From JAOUEA01 sp963821925 (GTDB lineage Bacteria; Actinomycetota; UBA4738; HRBIN12), in assembly GCA_963821925.1 (NCBI GenBank), contig CAWGFO010000009.1, positions 124,001 through 188,000 on the forward strand: 64,000 nucleotides of DNA, read 5' to 3'. A program made the translations under genes and the position numbers. The first letter of the stretch is position 1, and each line of letters starts with the position of its first letter. A model generated the notes under the pieces. It searched no databases. It saw only the letters and a program-made list of their open reading frames with translations, and was not told the DNA's origin. Positions 16,412 to 24,367 of this stretch are shown here, piece by piece.

Positions 16412-17886
16412 TGGACGTCGGCGCGCCGGTACGGCGACAGGGCCCGCCGGGGGAGGGGACGATCGCCGAGCGTTCGCGTCCCGGACGCCGCGCCTACAGC
16501 TTCGCCGCGCTCGACGTGGATCCCGTTGAGATCCCGGCGGCGTTCGCGCGCCGCACGCCGCCGGACCTGCCCGAGGTGGGGGAGAGCGACCTGGTGCGCC
16601 ACTTCACGCGCCTGTCGCAGATGAACTACGGCGTCGACACCGGCTTCTACCCGCTGGGGTCGTGCAGCATGAAGTACAACCCGAAGTCCGCCGAGGCCGC
16701 GGCCGCGTGGCCGGGCTTCGCGCGGGTGCACCCGCTCCAGCCCGACGCCACGACGCAGGGGTCGCTCGAACTGCTGTGGCGGCTCGAGGGGGCGCTCTGC
16801 GAGGTCACCGGGATGGCGCGGGCGACCCTCCAGCCGCCCGCAGGGGCGTGTGGTGAGCTCACCGGGCTGCTGATCATGCGCGCCTATCACGAGTCCCAGG
16901 GGCGCCAGCGCTCGAAGGTCCTGATCCCCGACGCCGCGCACGGCACGAACCCCGCCAGCGTGCGCCTGGGTGGGTACCAGGCCGTGAGCGTGCCCGCGGA
17001 CGCGCGCGGGCTCGTCGACGTCGAGGCTCTCAGGTCGCTCGTGGACGACGAGGTCGCCGGCCTCATGCTCACGAACCCGAACACGCTCGGGCTGTTCGAG
17101 GAGCGGATCGAGGAGATCACGAGCGTCGTCCACGAGGTCGGTGGACTCGTGTACTACGACGGCGCGAACCTGAACGCGATCCTCGGCAAGTGCCGGCCCG
17201 GCGACATGGGCTTCGACATCGTGCACATCAACACGCACAAGACCTTCGCCACGCCGCACGGTGGCGGGGGACCGGGGGCGGGCCCGGTCGGGGTGGTCGA
17301 GGGACTGGTGCCGTTCCTCCCGGTGCCGCGCGTCGAGCGCGACGACGCGACGGGGACGTACCGGCTCGACACCGACGCCCCGTCCACGATCGGCCGCATG
17401 CACGGCTTCCACGGGAACATCGGCGTCCTCGTGCGCGCGTACCTGTACGTGTTCCTCCACGGCTCGGACGGGCTCGAAGAGGTCGCCGAGCGTGCGGTCC
17501 TGAACGCGAACTACCTCGCGACGCTGCTGCCGGGGGAGACCCCGCTGGCGTTCCCCGACGGCCGCCCGATGCACGAGTTCGTCGCGACGGCCACGCCACT
17601 CGAGAGGGCCACCGGGATCCGCGCGATGGACCTCGCGAAGCGGCTGATCGACCTCGGCTTCCACCCCTCCACTGTCTACTTCCCGCTCGTCGTGGACGAG
17701 GCGATGATGATGGAGCCCACCGAGACCGAGACGAAGGAGACGCTCGAGGCGTTCGCCGCGGCCCTCACCCGGGCGGTGGCCGAGGCCGCGAGCGAGCCCG
17801 ATCTCCTGCACGACGCGCCGGTATCCACGCCCGTGCGCCGCCTCGATGAGGCCAAGGCGGCCCGGCACCTGAAGCTGCGCTGGTAG
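16411..17886 (+). CDS. gcvPB: Glycine dehydrogenase (decarboxylating) subunit 2
   Basis: PLP-binding half of the split P protein, 491 aa. It contains YPLGSCSMKYNPK, LIPDAAHGTNPAS and the PLP-lysine motif HINTHKTFATPHGGGGPG (Schiff-base Lys in THK). It is translationally coupled to gcvPA. The lipoyl partner gcvH is upstream at 9.2 kb. GcvT and the L protein must be encoded elsewhere. Confidence 0.96.
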   Translation: MDVGAPVRRQGPPGEGTIAERSRPGRRAYSFAALDVDPVEIPAAFARRTPPDLPEVGESDLVRHFTRLSQMNYGVDTGFYPLGSCSMKYNPKSAEAAAAWPGFARVHPLQPDATTQGSLELLWRLEGALCEVTGMARATLQPPAGACGELTGLLIMRAYHESQGRQRSKVLIPDAAHGTNPASVRLGGYQAVSVPADARGLVDVEALRSLVDDEVAGLMLTNPNTLGLFEERIEEITSVVHEVGGLVYYDGANLNAILGKCRPGDMGFDIVHINTHKTFATPHGGGGPGAGPVGVVEGLVPFLPVPRVERDDATGTYRLDTDAPSTIGRMHGFHGNIGVLVRAYLYVFLHGSDGLEEVAERAVLNANYLATLLPGETPLAFPDGRPMHEFVATATPLERATGIRAMDLAKRLIDLGFHPSTVYFPLVVDEAMMMEPTETETKETLEAFAAALTRAVAEAASEPDLLHDAPVSTPVRRLDEAKAARHLKLRW

Positions 17887-17905
17887 GGACAGGGCTCGCG
17901 GCCTC

Positions 17906-18313
17906 TTACGTCCGGTCGGGACCGCCCGGCTCCACGTAGTCGTCGGGATGATCGGTCCATCCCGGAGCGTCGTCACGGACGTGGACCGCCGACTCCTCCG
18001 CCGAGAGCCCGGCGCCGGGGTCGGCGGACTCGCGGGCCCCGTCGGTGACCATCGCGGCCTCGTCGTCGGGCCCGTCGCGCTGCGTGAGGAGCGGGCTCTC
18101 CTCGGGACTCCCGTCGAGCTGGCGCTGCTCGCGGGCGAGACGGGCGTCGAGGCCCGGGCCACGGCGTTGCCCGGCGGCGGTTACCTGCTCGCTCTCCGAC
18201 GCCGCGTGATCGCGATCGAGGAGGAACGACTCCAGCGCCTCGCCGCCGTCGTCCTCGTCGTCGGTCGGCCCGAGGTCGAGCCCCGATCGCAGCTCCTCGA
18301 TGTCGTCTGCCAT
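17906..18313 (-). CDS. Small acidic protein resembling DUF5709
   Basis: 135-aa, strongly acidic and soluble. The C-terminal part (DEEAAMVTDGARESADPG, then SAEESAVHVRDD) resembles the SAEEAAVHV-type ending of the DUF5709 proteins common in actinobacteria. Function is unknown. It begins MADDIEELRSGLDL at ATG 18313, with GGAG about 10 nt upstream. It is tail to tail with gcvPB, with only 19 nt between stops and no obvious hairpin. Confidence 0.6.
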   Translation of the reverse strand: MADDIEELRSGLDLGPTDDEDDGGEALESFLLDRDHAASESEQVTAAGQRRGPGLDARLAREQRQLDGSPEESPLLTQRDGPDDEAAMVTDGARESADPGAGLSAEESAVHVRDDAPGWTDHPDDYVEPGGPDRT

Positions 18314-18457
18314 ATCCACACGGTACTCCGTGGCGGGCGCTGCGGAACACCCGGTCAGTCCTTGCGCCGCCGCGATCGCCTCGGCGACGACCTGCCATGG
18401 AAGGGACGGGCGGGCACGCCCCCGACACGGGGAGGGGTCGTGCCGGGACAAGGTGAC

Positions 18458-18471
18458 ATAATGTACGTTAT
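18458..18471. promoter_or_regulatory. AT-rich near-palindrome ATAATGTACGTTAT
   Basis: Two half sites ATAA/TTAT around a GTAC centre with one mismatched pair, in otherwise very GC-rich DNA between lnt-ppm and the acidic-protein gene. The bottom strand contains TACATT, so it could be a promoter/operator for the acidic protein with a ~140-nt leader. Confidence 0.3.
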
Positions 18472-18486
18472 CGGGAATGCTGCCGA

Positions 18487-20733
18487 TCAGCCGGGAGAGC
18501 CGCGGAGCCGCGCCTTCAGGCCCCATACCGTGACGAGCCACAGGGCTTCGACGACGATGCCGCGCGAGATCTTCGAGTGGCCGTGCGCGCGCTCGCGGAA
18601 CGTGATCGGCGATTCGCCGATGTCGAACCCGAGGTTCCACGTCCGCATCACGAGCTCGACCTGGAACCCGTAGCCGTCGGAATGGAACGGCTGACGCACG
18701 AGCTCGGCCAGAAGCTCCCGCCGGTAGGCCCGGTAGCCGCTCGTGGCGTCACGGATCGGGATCCCGAGCATGGCTCGCACGTACCGGTTCCCAGCGCGTG
18801 ACAGGGCCAGGCGCGAGCGGCTCCAGTTCGTCACGGATCCGCCCGGCACGTACCGGCTCCCGATCGTCAGGTCGTTCCCCGCGGCGGCGGCGTCCAGGAT
18901 CCCGGGCAGCTCGGTCGGGTCGTGCGAGAGATCGGCGTCCATCTCCACCACGAGGTCGTAGCCGTCCTGCAGGCCGACGCGGAACCCCTCGAGGTACGCG
19001 CTCGCGAGGCCGGACTTCGCCGGACGCTCGATGAGGCGGATCCGAGGCTCGGTCGCCGCGCGGGCCCGGACGATGTCGGCCGTGCCGTCGGGCGACGAGT
19101 CGTCGACCACCACGACCTCCACCTGCTGCGGCGCCGCGAGCACCCCGTCGAGCACCCGGTCGATCGTCGCCGCCTCGTCGTAGGTCGGGAGGATCACGAG
19201 GGTGCGGTACCCGTCAGGGATCGGCGCCGGTTCCTCCCGGACCCGCCGCCGCCGGCGAGGCAGCGCGAACAGGATCGCCACCGCGGCGAGGCAGAGCCAG
19301 GGGAGCCAATCCCCCAGCCGGACGTACCACGTGCGTTCGTCGGAGGACCGGATGGTGCCCCGCAGGATAGCCGGTTCGAAGAGCCCGGCCGTCGCCACGG
19401 CGCGGCCCGACGGGTCGATGAAGGCGCTGATCCCGGAGACCGCGGCATCCACCACCCATCGTCCGGTCTCGATCGCCCGCATCTGGCTCATCTGCTGGTG
19501 CTGCTCGGACGCGGCGGTGAACCCGTACGACGCGTTGTTCACGGGGACGATCAGGAAGCCGGCTCCGTCACGCACGAAGGCGCGCGGCAACTCGGGGAAG
19601 CTGTTCTCGAAGCAGATCGGCGTGCCGAACGCCGGCACCCCGGGCGCCTCGAGCGTGTGGACGGTCTCCCCCGGCGCGCGGTCGACCGGGATCTGCTCGA
19701 TCGCCTTGACCCACGACAGCCGGCCGCGGAACGGCACGTACTCCCCGAACGGCACGAGATGCACCTTGTCGTACCGACCGATCGGGACGCCCTGCCCGTC
19801 GTACAGGATCACCGCCGTGCGCTGGTGTCCGTCGCCGTCGTTCGTGACGGCGCCAACGACCGTCGGGACGCCGACGGACGCGATCACGTCGCGGACCCTC
19901 TCCATCACCACGGGATCGGCAGCGGCCGCGGGGTCCAGCGCGCCTTCGCCCCAGACGATCAGGTCGGGCGGCGGGTCCGTCCCGAGGGTCTCGTGGGCCG
20001 CGATGTTCAGGCCCGCTACGCCGCGGTCCTCCCCGGCGGATGACGCCTGTGCGGCCTCGCGCACGTCGACCTGGATCGTGGCCACGTCCACCTCGGGACC
20101 GGTGGCCGTGGCGAACGGGATCGCGGCCGGGGAGAGGACGATCGCCACGGCGAGCGCCACCGGCACGAGGCGTGGGCGTCGGCCGCGGGCTCCGAGCGCG
20201 GCGACGAGGAGCCCGTTGACGGCCACCACCGCGAAGGTCACGCCGAAGACGCCGGCGACGGTCGCGAGCGTCACGGTCGCGCGGTTGTCGACCTGGCTGA
20301 TGCCGACGCTCCCCCAGGTGAAGCCGCCCAGCGGCCAGAGGCCCCGCAGCCAGTCGAAGAGCGTCCACAGGGCCGCCGCGCCGAACGCGGAGACCACCGG
20401 GCGTCCCGGGCGGCGGATCGCCGGATACAGCGCGCCGAACAGCGCGAGCGAGATCGCCATCACGACCGTCAGGGAGACCCAGGCGAGCTCCCCGAAGCGC
20501 CAGATCCAGTAGATCGTGGCGCCGTAGCAGCCGAGGCCGAACACGAACCCGAGGAGCGCCCCGCGCCACGGCCCCGAGCGGTCGAGGAGCCACAGGAGCG
20601 GCGCGATCGCGACGAAGGCCACGGGCCACAGGCTCGCCGGCGGGAAGGCGAGCGACAGGGCGAGGCCTGCCGCGAAGGAGATCAGGGAGGCGAGCGGAAG
20701 GCCGGGTCGCGCCGTCAGGCGCAGTCCCGGCAC
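18487..20733 (-). CDS. Apolipoprotein N-acyltransferase fused to polyprenol-phosphate mannosyltransferase
   Basis: 748-aa fusion. Residues ~1-490 are Lnt: an N-terminal multi-span membrane domain, then a nitrilase-fold domain with the Glu-Lys-Cys triad in VWGEGALD, DKVHLVPFGEYVPF and GTPICFENSFPE. Residues ~505-748 are a GT2 domain like Ppm1/Dpm1 (LVILPTYDEAATIDRVLDGV, EMDADLSHDP, GSRYVPGG). It should N-acylate lipoproteins and make polyprenol-phosphate-mannose. The same fusion is known as Ppm1 in M. tuberculosis. Start GTG 20733 overlaps the DUF4193 stop by 19 nt. The N-terminal extension to 21261 is only a shadow of that gene. Confidence 0.93.
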   Translation of the reverse strand: MPGLRLTARPGLPLASLISFAAGLALSLAFPPASLWPVAFVAIAPLLWLLDRSGPWRGALLGFVFGLGCYGATIYWIWRFGELAWVSLTVVMAISLALFGALYPAIRRPGRPVVSAFGAAALWTLFDWLRGLWPLGGFTWGSVGISQVDNRATVTLATVAGVFGVTFAVVAVNGLLVAALGARGRRPRLVPVALAVAIVLSPAAIPFATATGPEVDVATIQVDVREAAQASSAGEDRGVAGLNIAAHETLGTDPPPDLIVWGEGALDPAAAADPVVMERVRDVIASVGVPTVVGAVTNDGDGHQRTAVILYDGQGVPIGRYDKVHLVPFGEYVPFRGRLSWVKAIEQIPVDRAPGETVHTLEAPGVPAFGTPICFENSFPELPRAFVRDGAGFLIVPVNNASYGFTAASEQHQQMSQMRAIETGRWVVDAAVSGISAFIDPSGRAVATAGLFEPAILRGTIRSSDERTWYVRLGDWLPWLCLAAVAILFALPRRRRRVREEPAPIPDGYRTLVILPTYDEAATIDRVLDGVLAAPQQVEVVVVDDSSPDGTADIVRARAATEPRIRLIERPAKSGLASAYLEGFRVGLQDGYDLVVEMDADLSHDPTELPGILDAAAAGNDLTIGSRYVPGGSVTNWSRSRLALSRAGNRYVRAMLGIPIRDATSGYRAYRRELLAELVRQPFHSDGYGFQVELVMRTWNLGFDIGESPITFRERAHGHSKISRGIVVEALWLVTVWGLKARLRGSPG

Positions 20734-21098
20734 CGCATCTTCTTCTTGTCCGCCAGCTGGCTGCGGTGCTTCACGAGGAAGCAGTTGGTGCAGGTGAACT
20801 CGGTCTCCTGGATCGGGACGACGCGGGAGTCGGCGGGCTCGGCCAGCCGTTCCTCGCGCGTGAGGGCGATGACGACCTCCTCCTCCTCGTCGGGTTCCTC
20901 TTCCTCCGCGGCCTCCTGCTTGACCAGCAGCTCCTGGATCGACTCGACCTCGGCGCCGCTCGCCGCGGCGGCCGGGTCCGGCGGGACCGTGGCGTCGGCG
21001 AGCTCGGCCTCGCTGGGCTCGGCCTCGTCGAGGTCGTCGGCGGCGAGCTCCTCCTCTTCTTCGGTCGGCTCGTCGGTCTCGTCGATGATGTCGCTCAT
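20715..21098 (-). CDS. DUF4193-family protein with C-terminal zinc ribbon
   Basis: 127 aa, very acidic, ending in the family signature VVPIQETEFTCTNCFLVKHR and CRDCA, a CxxC...CxxC zinc ribbon. DUF4193 is restricted to actinobacteria and of unknown function. GGGAGGT lies upstream. ATG 21098 is taken as start, and GTG 21101 is equally possible. A TTGCAT/TACAAT promoter precedes it, and lnt-ppm overlaps its end, so the two are co-transcribed. Confidence 0.88.
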   Translation of the reverse strand: MSDIIDETDEPTEEEEELAADDLDEAEPSEAELADATVPPDPAAAASGAEVESIQELLVKQEAAEEEEPDEEEEVVIALTREERLAEPADSRVVPIQETEFTCTNCFLVKHRSQLADKKKMRCRDCA

Positions 21099-21151
21099 CA
21101 CTCTCTACCTCCCGTGGACGGAGCGGTGGGGAACCCCTCCGTCGCGCGCGG

Positions 21152-21179
21152 ATTGTACTGCCGCATCGCGGCGATGCAA
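21152..21179 (-). promoter_or_regulatory. Promoter of the DUF4193 / lnt-ppm operon
   Basis: On the bottom strand, TTGCAT (21179-21174) and TACAAT (21157-21152) are 16 nt apart. Transcription would begin near 21144, giving a ~45-nt leader. Confidence 0.6.
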
Positions 21180-21265
21180 CGGTGCGCACCCGAGAACACC
21201 GGGAGCGGCCGATGCATTCCCCGATCAGCCGTCCGAGCGGCGCTGGGCGGACCGGAGACACAGAT

Positions 21266-21335
21266 GAGGACCCAAGGGACGTTTGGGGCCGTGACGCCGG
21301 GGCGCCACGTTCTCTACTCCGCCTCTTGGGTCCTC
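21266..21335. repeat. 11-bp perfect inverted repeat with 48-nt interior in a gene-free stretch
   Basis: GAGGACCCAAG (21266-21276) and CTTGGGTCCTC (21325-21335) are exact complements. The 334-nt gap 21102-21435 otherwise holds only the promoter at 21152-21179. The repeat lies ~100 nt past the stop of the minus-strand amidohydrolase gene and may be its terminator or a small structured RNA. Confidence 0.4.
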
Positions 21336-21435
21336 GGTGCGCCTCCGCCGGGGCGGTGACGCGGTGCGACGGTATCGCCGGCCGAGCCCGGCGGTCAAGC
21401 CGAAGCGACGAAGAAGAGTGACAGGACCGCCGTGG

Positions 21436-22947
21436 TCAGGCCGCGAACACCTCGCGGCCGAGTGAGACCGTGAGGATCGGCGCGATCGTCGCGACCTCGG
21501 ACGCCTCGAACGGATCCGCGTCGTAGGCCACGAAGTCGGCGTGCATCCCGGGCTCGAGCGCACCCTTCTTCTCCTCCTGGTGCGCGAGCCGGGCACTCCC
21601 GATCGTGTGGAGGCGGATCGCCTCGGCGCGGGACAGTCGCTGCCGCGGATCGTGGTGGGACTCGAGTGCCGCCACCGCCAGCAGCGGGTCCATGGGAGTG
21701 ATCGGCGTGTCGGATCCCGCGCCGACCTCGATCCCCCGCTCGATCATCGTGCGGATCGGGTTCATCCCTGCGGCGCGCTCGGGGCCGACGCCGACCTCGT
21801 AGAGGCCGCCCGGGCCCCCCCACCACGCGTCGAAGACCGGCTGCACCGAGACCGCGAGTCCGAGCATCGCGGCCCGTTCCACGGCGCCCTCGGAGGCCAT
21901 CTCGAAGTGCTCGACGCGGTGACGCCGGGCCCGGAAGTGCCGTCGTTGGCGGGAGTCGAGAGCCTGGTAGACCCGTTCCCAGGCGGTGAGGACCTGGTCG
22001 ATCGCCCGGTCCCCGATCGCGTGGACCCCCACCTGGAGTCCGGCGGCATGCCCGCCGTGGAAGAAGCTCACGAGCTCGTCGTCGGAGAAGTAGGCGGTCC
22101 CGTGTCCGTCCCCGTCGGCGTAGGGGGCAGCGAGGGCCGCGGTGCGGGCGCCGATCGAACCGTCGACGGGCAGGTCGCCGCCGATCGTGCCGAGGCCCAG
22201 GTCGATCACCCGCGGGATGTCCGTCGTGGCCACGACGGGCACGGCGTCGACCGGAAGCCTCGTCCGCTGCGCGAGGAAGACCATCAGGTCCCGGTCCCCC
22301 GCCTCGAGCGGCATCGACATCTCGTGCACCGACGTCACGCCCCTGGACGCGGCGATCGCGGCGGCCTTCAGCTGGAGCTCCTGGATCTCGTGATCGGAGA
22401 GCGCCTCGCGCGTCCAGCGCGCGAGGCGCTGCATCGCCTCCTGGGTCACGCGGCCGTCGGGCTCGCCCTGCTCGCCGCGCAGCGTCCCCGGCTCGTCCCA
22501 GATGTCGGCAGCGCGGAGGGCCGCCGAGTTGGCCAGGGCCAGGTGGAAGTCGGTCCGTCGGATCACGAGGGGTCGCTCCGTGACCGCGTCGAGCTCGTCC
22601 AGCGAGGGGAACCGGGCTGCGTCCCAACGGCTCTCGTCGAACCCCTGGAGCAGGACGAGGCCGCTCCCCTCCCCTGCCCGGACCGCGGCCAGCGCGAGGA
22701 GCTCCTGGGCGGAGCGGGTCTGGGCTACCTGCTCGTCGCCGGCCGAGAGCCCGGTGCTCGTGAGATGCACGTGGCTGTCGATGAACCCGGGCACGATCGA
22801 GGCACCCGGAAGGTCGATCGTGCGGTCCGACGTCGGGGGGTCGCCGGCGCCCACGCGCTGGACGTGCCGGTCGTCGACGAGGAGCCACTCCCCCATCGCG
22901 GGGTGCGACAGGGTGTGGACGCGGGTGGCGCGGTAGAGGGTCTTCAA
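21436..22947 (-). CDS. Amidohydrolase family 3 (YtcJ-like) protein
   Basis: ~503-aa metal-dependent hydrolase. Metal-site elements are in order: FIDSHVHL (HxH), the barrel His in GVHAIGDRAI, RVEHFEMA and the Asp in GSDTPITPMDP. No signal peptide is seen. Family members hydrolyse varied amides, and the substrate cannot be predicted. The start is uncertain: the frame has no ATG or GTG near the expected N-terminus (LKTLYRATRVHTLS), and TTG 22947 is the nearest candidate. The gene follows the reverse-transcriptase stop by ~10 nt on the same strand. Confidence 0.85.
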   Translation of the reverse strand: MKTLYRATRVHTLSHPAMGEWLLVDDRHVQRVGAGDPPTSDRTIDLPGASIVPGFIDSHVHLTSTGLSAGDEQVAQTRSAQELLALAAVRAGEGSGLVLLQGFDESRWDAARFPSLDELDAVTERPLVIRRTDFHLALANSAALRAADIWDEPGTLRGEQGEPDGRVTQEAMQRLARWTREALSDHEIQELQLKAAAIAASRGVTSVHEMSMPLEAGDRDLMVFLAQRTRLPVDAVPVVATTDIPRVIDLGLGTIGGDLPVDGSIGARTAALAAPYADGDGHGTAYFSDDELVSFFHGGHAAGLQVGVHAIGDRAIDQVLTAWERVYQALDSRQRRHFRARRHRVEHFEMASEGAVERAAMLGLAVSVQPVFDAWWGGPGGLYEVGVGPERAAGMNPIRTMIERGIEVGAGSDTPITPMDPLLAVAALESHHDPRQRLSRAEAIRLHTIGSARLAHQEEKKGALEPGMHADFVAYDADPFEASEVATIAPILTVSLGREVFAA

Positions 22948-22957
22948 TGCGGCCGCA

Positions 22958-23701
22958 TCATGCCACGCCGGCGCCTGCCCCGGGCGAGTTCGACCGGCCG
23001 AGGAGCGCCCGAGCCTCGCCCGGGTCGTCCACGATCCGGGTCTTGCGGTCGTGCAGCTCGAGCCCGATCTCCGCACCCGAGAGCCGGAGGCCGTCGAGCG
23101 CGAGCCGGGCCTCACGCCGGGACGGGGCGAACGCGATCACGTCGTCGACCCACCGGAGGTGTGGCACACCGTGCCGCTCGATGGTCTCGTCGAGCCCGGC
23201 CAGGACCGCGTTCCCGAGGACGGCGGACGCGGCCGGTCCGACCGGGAGCCCGCGGACCCCGTCGTCGGCGAGCACGTGGAGCCAGGCCACCACGCGGTCG
23301 ATCGCCTCGGGCGACGCCCCCGCGTCTGCGAGAGCGCGCGTCACGGCCGCGGGACCGATCGAGGCGAAGCAGTCGTGCACGTCGGCAACCACGACCGCCC
23401 GGACGGTGTGCTCGAGCCGGCGACCGCCCGTCGTCCGCCAGCGGCGACGGGCCGGCTCCCACGGGGCGAGCCGTACGACACCGTCCGTTCCCGGTCGTGC
23501 GCGGTCGGCGACCACCGCCGGCCCCAGGCGTCGTTCGATCGCGGGTAGCACCGCGGCCACGCTCGCCGCGTACCCGGCCGCGGCCTCGGGCGCGAGGGTG
23601 GCGAGCCACCGCACCTTTCCGCTCGGGGTTCGGTGGGGCGTCACGTGCGCGGCAGGGCTCAGCCGCGGCCGTCGCGGCCAGGGTGCGGTGCGGTCGGGCA
23701 T
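22958..23701 (-). CDS. Compact stand-alone reverse transcriptase-like protein
   Basis: 247 aa, recognised from polymerase motifs. Motif A is VVADVHDCFASI with Asp107. Motif B is GLPVGPAASAVLGNAVLAGL at 151-170. Motif C is LRWVDDVIAFA with Asp186-Asp187 in place of the usual YADD. A motif-D-like segment GLELHDRKTRIV is at 213-224. There is no maturase, endonuclease, integrase or obvious thumb extension, and no group II intron or retron structure nearby. GAGGAGGAG lies 8 nt before ATG 23701. GC-rich third positions support coding. It resembles the unassigned, UG/Abi-like RTs of bacteria, some of which act in phage defence. Its function here is unknown. Confidence 0.82.
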   Translation of the reverse strand: MPDRTAPWPRRPRLSPAAHVTPHRTPSGKVRWLATLAPEAAAGYAASVAAVLPAIERRLGPAVVADRARPGTDGVVRLAPWEPARRRWRTTGGRRLEHTVRAVVVADVHDCFASIGPAAVTRALADAGASPEAIDRVVAWLHVLADDGVRGLPVGPAASAVLGNAVLAGLDETIERHGVPHLRWVDDVIAFAPSRREARLALDGLRLSGAEIGLELHDRKTRIVDDPGEARALLGRSNSPGAGAGVA

Positions 23702-23830
23702 CGGGCGATCTCCTCCTCGGTCCGGCGGCCGGGAGGAGGGACGGGCCGCGCTCGAGCGGTTCTATCCCGGTCCGCGGGTCGAGGCAATCGGCCGTCCGGG
23801 GGGACATCGCTCCCCCGAGGGCATCCCCCT

Positions 23831-24286
23831 ATGATGATCGACGTGCTGGACGCTCGCGACCGCGACATCATCGCCGCGCTGCAGGACGACGCGCGCGCCA
23901 CCTACGCCGACGTCGCCTCGCGGGTCGGCCTGTCGGCCTCCGCCGTCCACGACCGGGTCCGCAAGCTCGAGGAGCAGGGTGTGATCCGCGGGTACCGGGC
24001 CGTGGTCGACCCCGAGGCGCTCGGCCTCGTGGTGACCTCCCTGATCCAGGTGCGGCCGTTCGACCCGTCCCAGCCCGACGATCTCCCCGATCGCGTCGCG
24101 GACTTCCCCGAGGTCGAGGACTGCTACAGCGTGGCCGGTGAGGCGAGCTACGTGCTGAAGGTGCGCACACGGACGACCGGCGAGCTCGAGGAGCTGATCC
24201 GCCGGCTCCGGGAGAAGGCGGGGGTCGCGACCAGCACGACGATCGCCCTCTCGATCCCGTTCGAGGGTCGCCCGCTGCGCACCTGA
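23831..24286 (+). CDS. Lrp/AsnC-family transcriptional regulator
   Basis: About 151 aa: an N-terminal winged helix-turn-helix (LDARDRDIIAALQDDARATY, VGLSASAVHDRVRKLEEQGV) and a C-terminal RAM/ACT-like ligand domain (VEDCYSVAGEASYVLKVRTR). It probably senses an amino acid and regulates transport or metabolism. It is divergent from the reverse-transcriptase gene with 129 nt between. ATG 23831 follows GAGGG by 9 nt. Alternatively TATGAT (23830-23835) is a -10 element and GTG 23843, 7 nt later, is a leaderless start. Confidence 0.92.
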   Translation: MMIDVLDARDRDIIAALQDDARATYADVASRVGLSASAVHDRVRKLEEQGVIRGYRAVVDPEALGLVVTSLIQVRPFDPSQPDDLPDRVADFPEVEDCYSVAGEASYVLKVRTRTTGELEELIRRLREKAGVATSTTIALSIPFEGRPLRT

Positions 24287-24352
24287 ACCCTGTGCCCTCG
24301 GAACGAGGCGGTGGGCGTGCCGCGGCGATCGGGGCTCGGGACGGCAGCGGGG

Positions 24353-24358
24353 TATCCT
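24353..24358 (+). promoter_or_regulatory. -10 element (TATCCT) of cysS
   Basis: TATCCT ends 9 nt before ATG 24368. There is no Shine-Dalgarno sequence and no room for a T-box, so the mRNA is probably leaderless. Confidence 0.45.
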
Positions 24359-24367
24359 GACCGCCTG

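Noticed and set aside
18314..18400. Lipobox-like LTGC upstream of the acidic protein gene
   Set aside because: It has no start codon with a hydrophobic segment in front, and the downstream ATG with a ribosome-binding site explains the gene.
20734..21261. N-terminal extension of the Lnt-Ppm frame
   Set aside because: It overlaps the DUF4193 gene in another frame and lacks conserved sequence. GTG 20733 fits the Lnt N-terminus.
22947..23834. 295-codon plus-strand ORF opposite the reverse transcriptase
   Set aside because: Low-complexity Arg/Ser/Pro translation. The minus-strand frame has ordered polymerase motifs and a strong ribosome-binding site.
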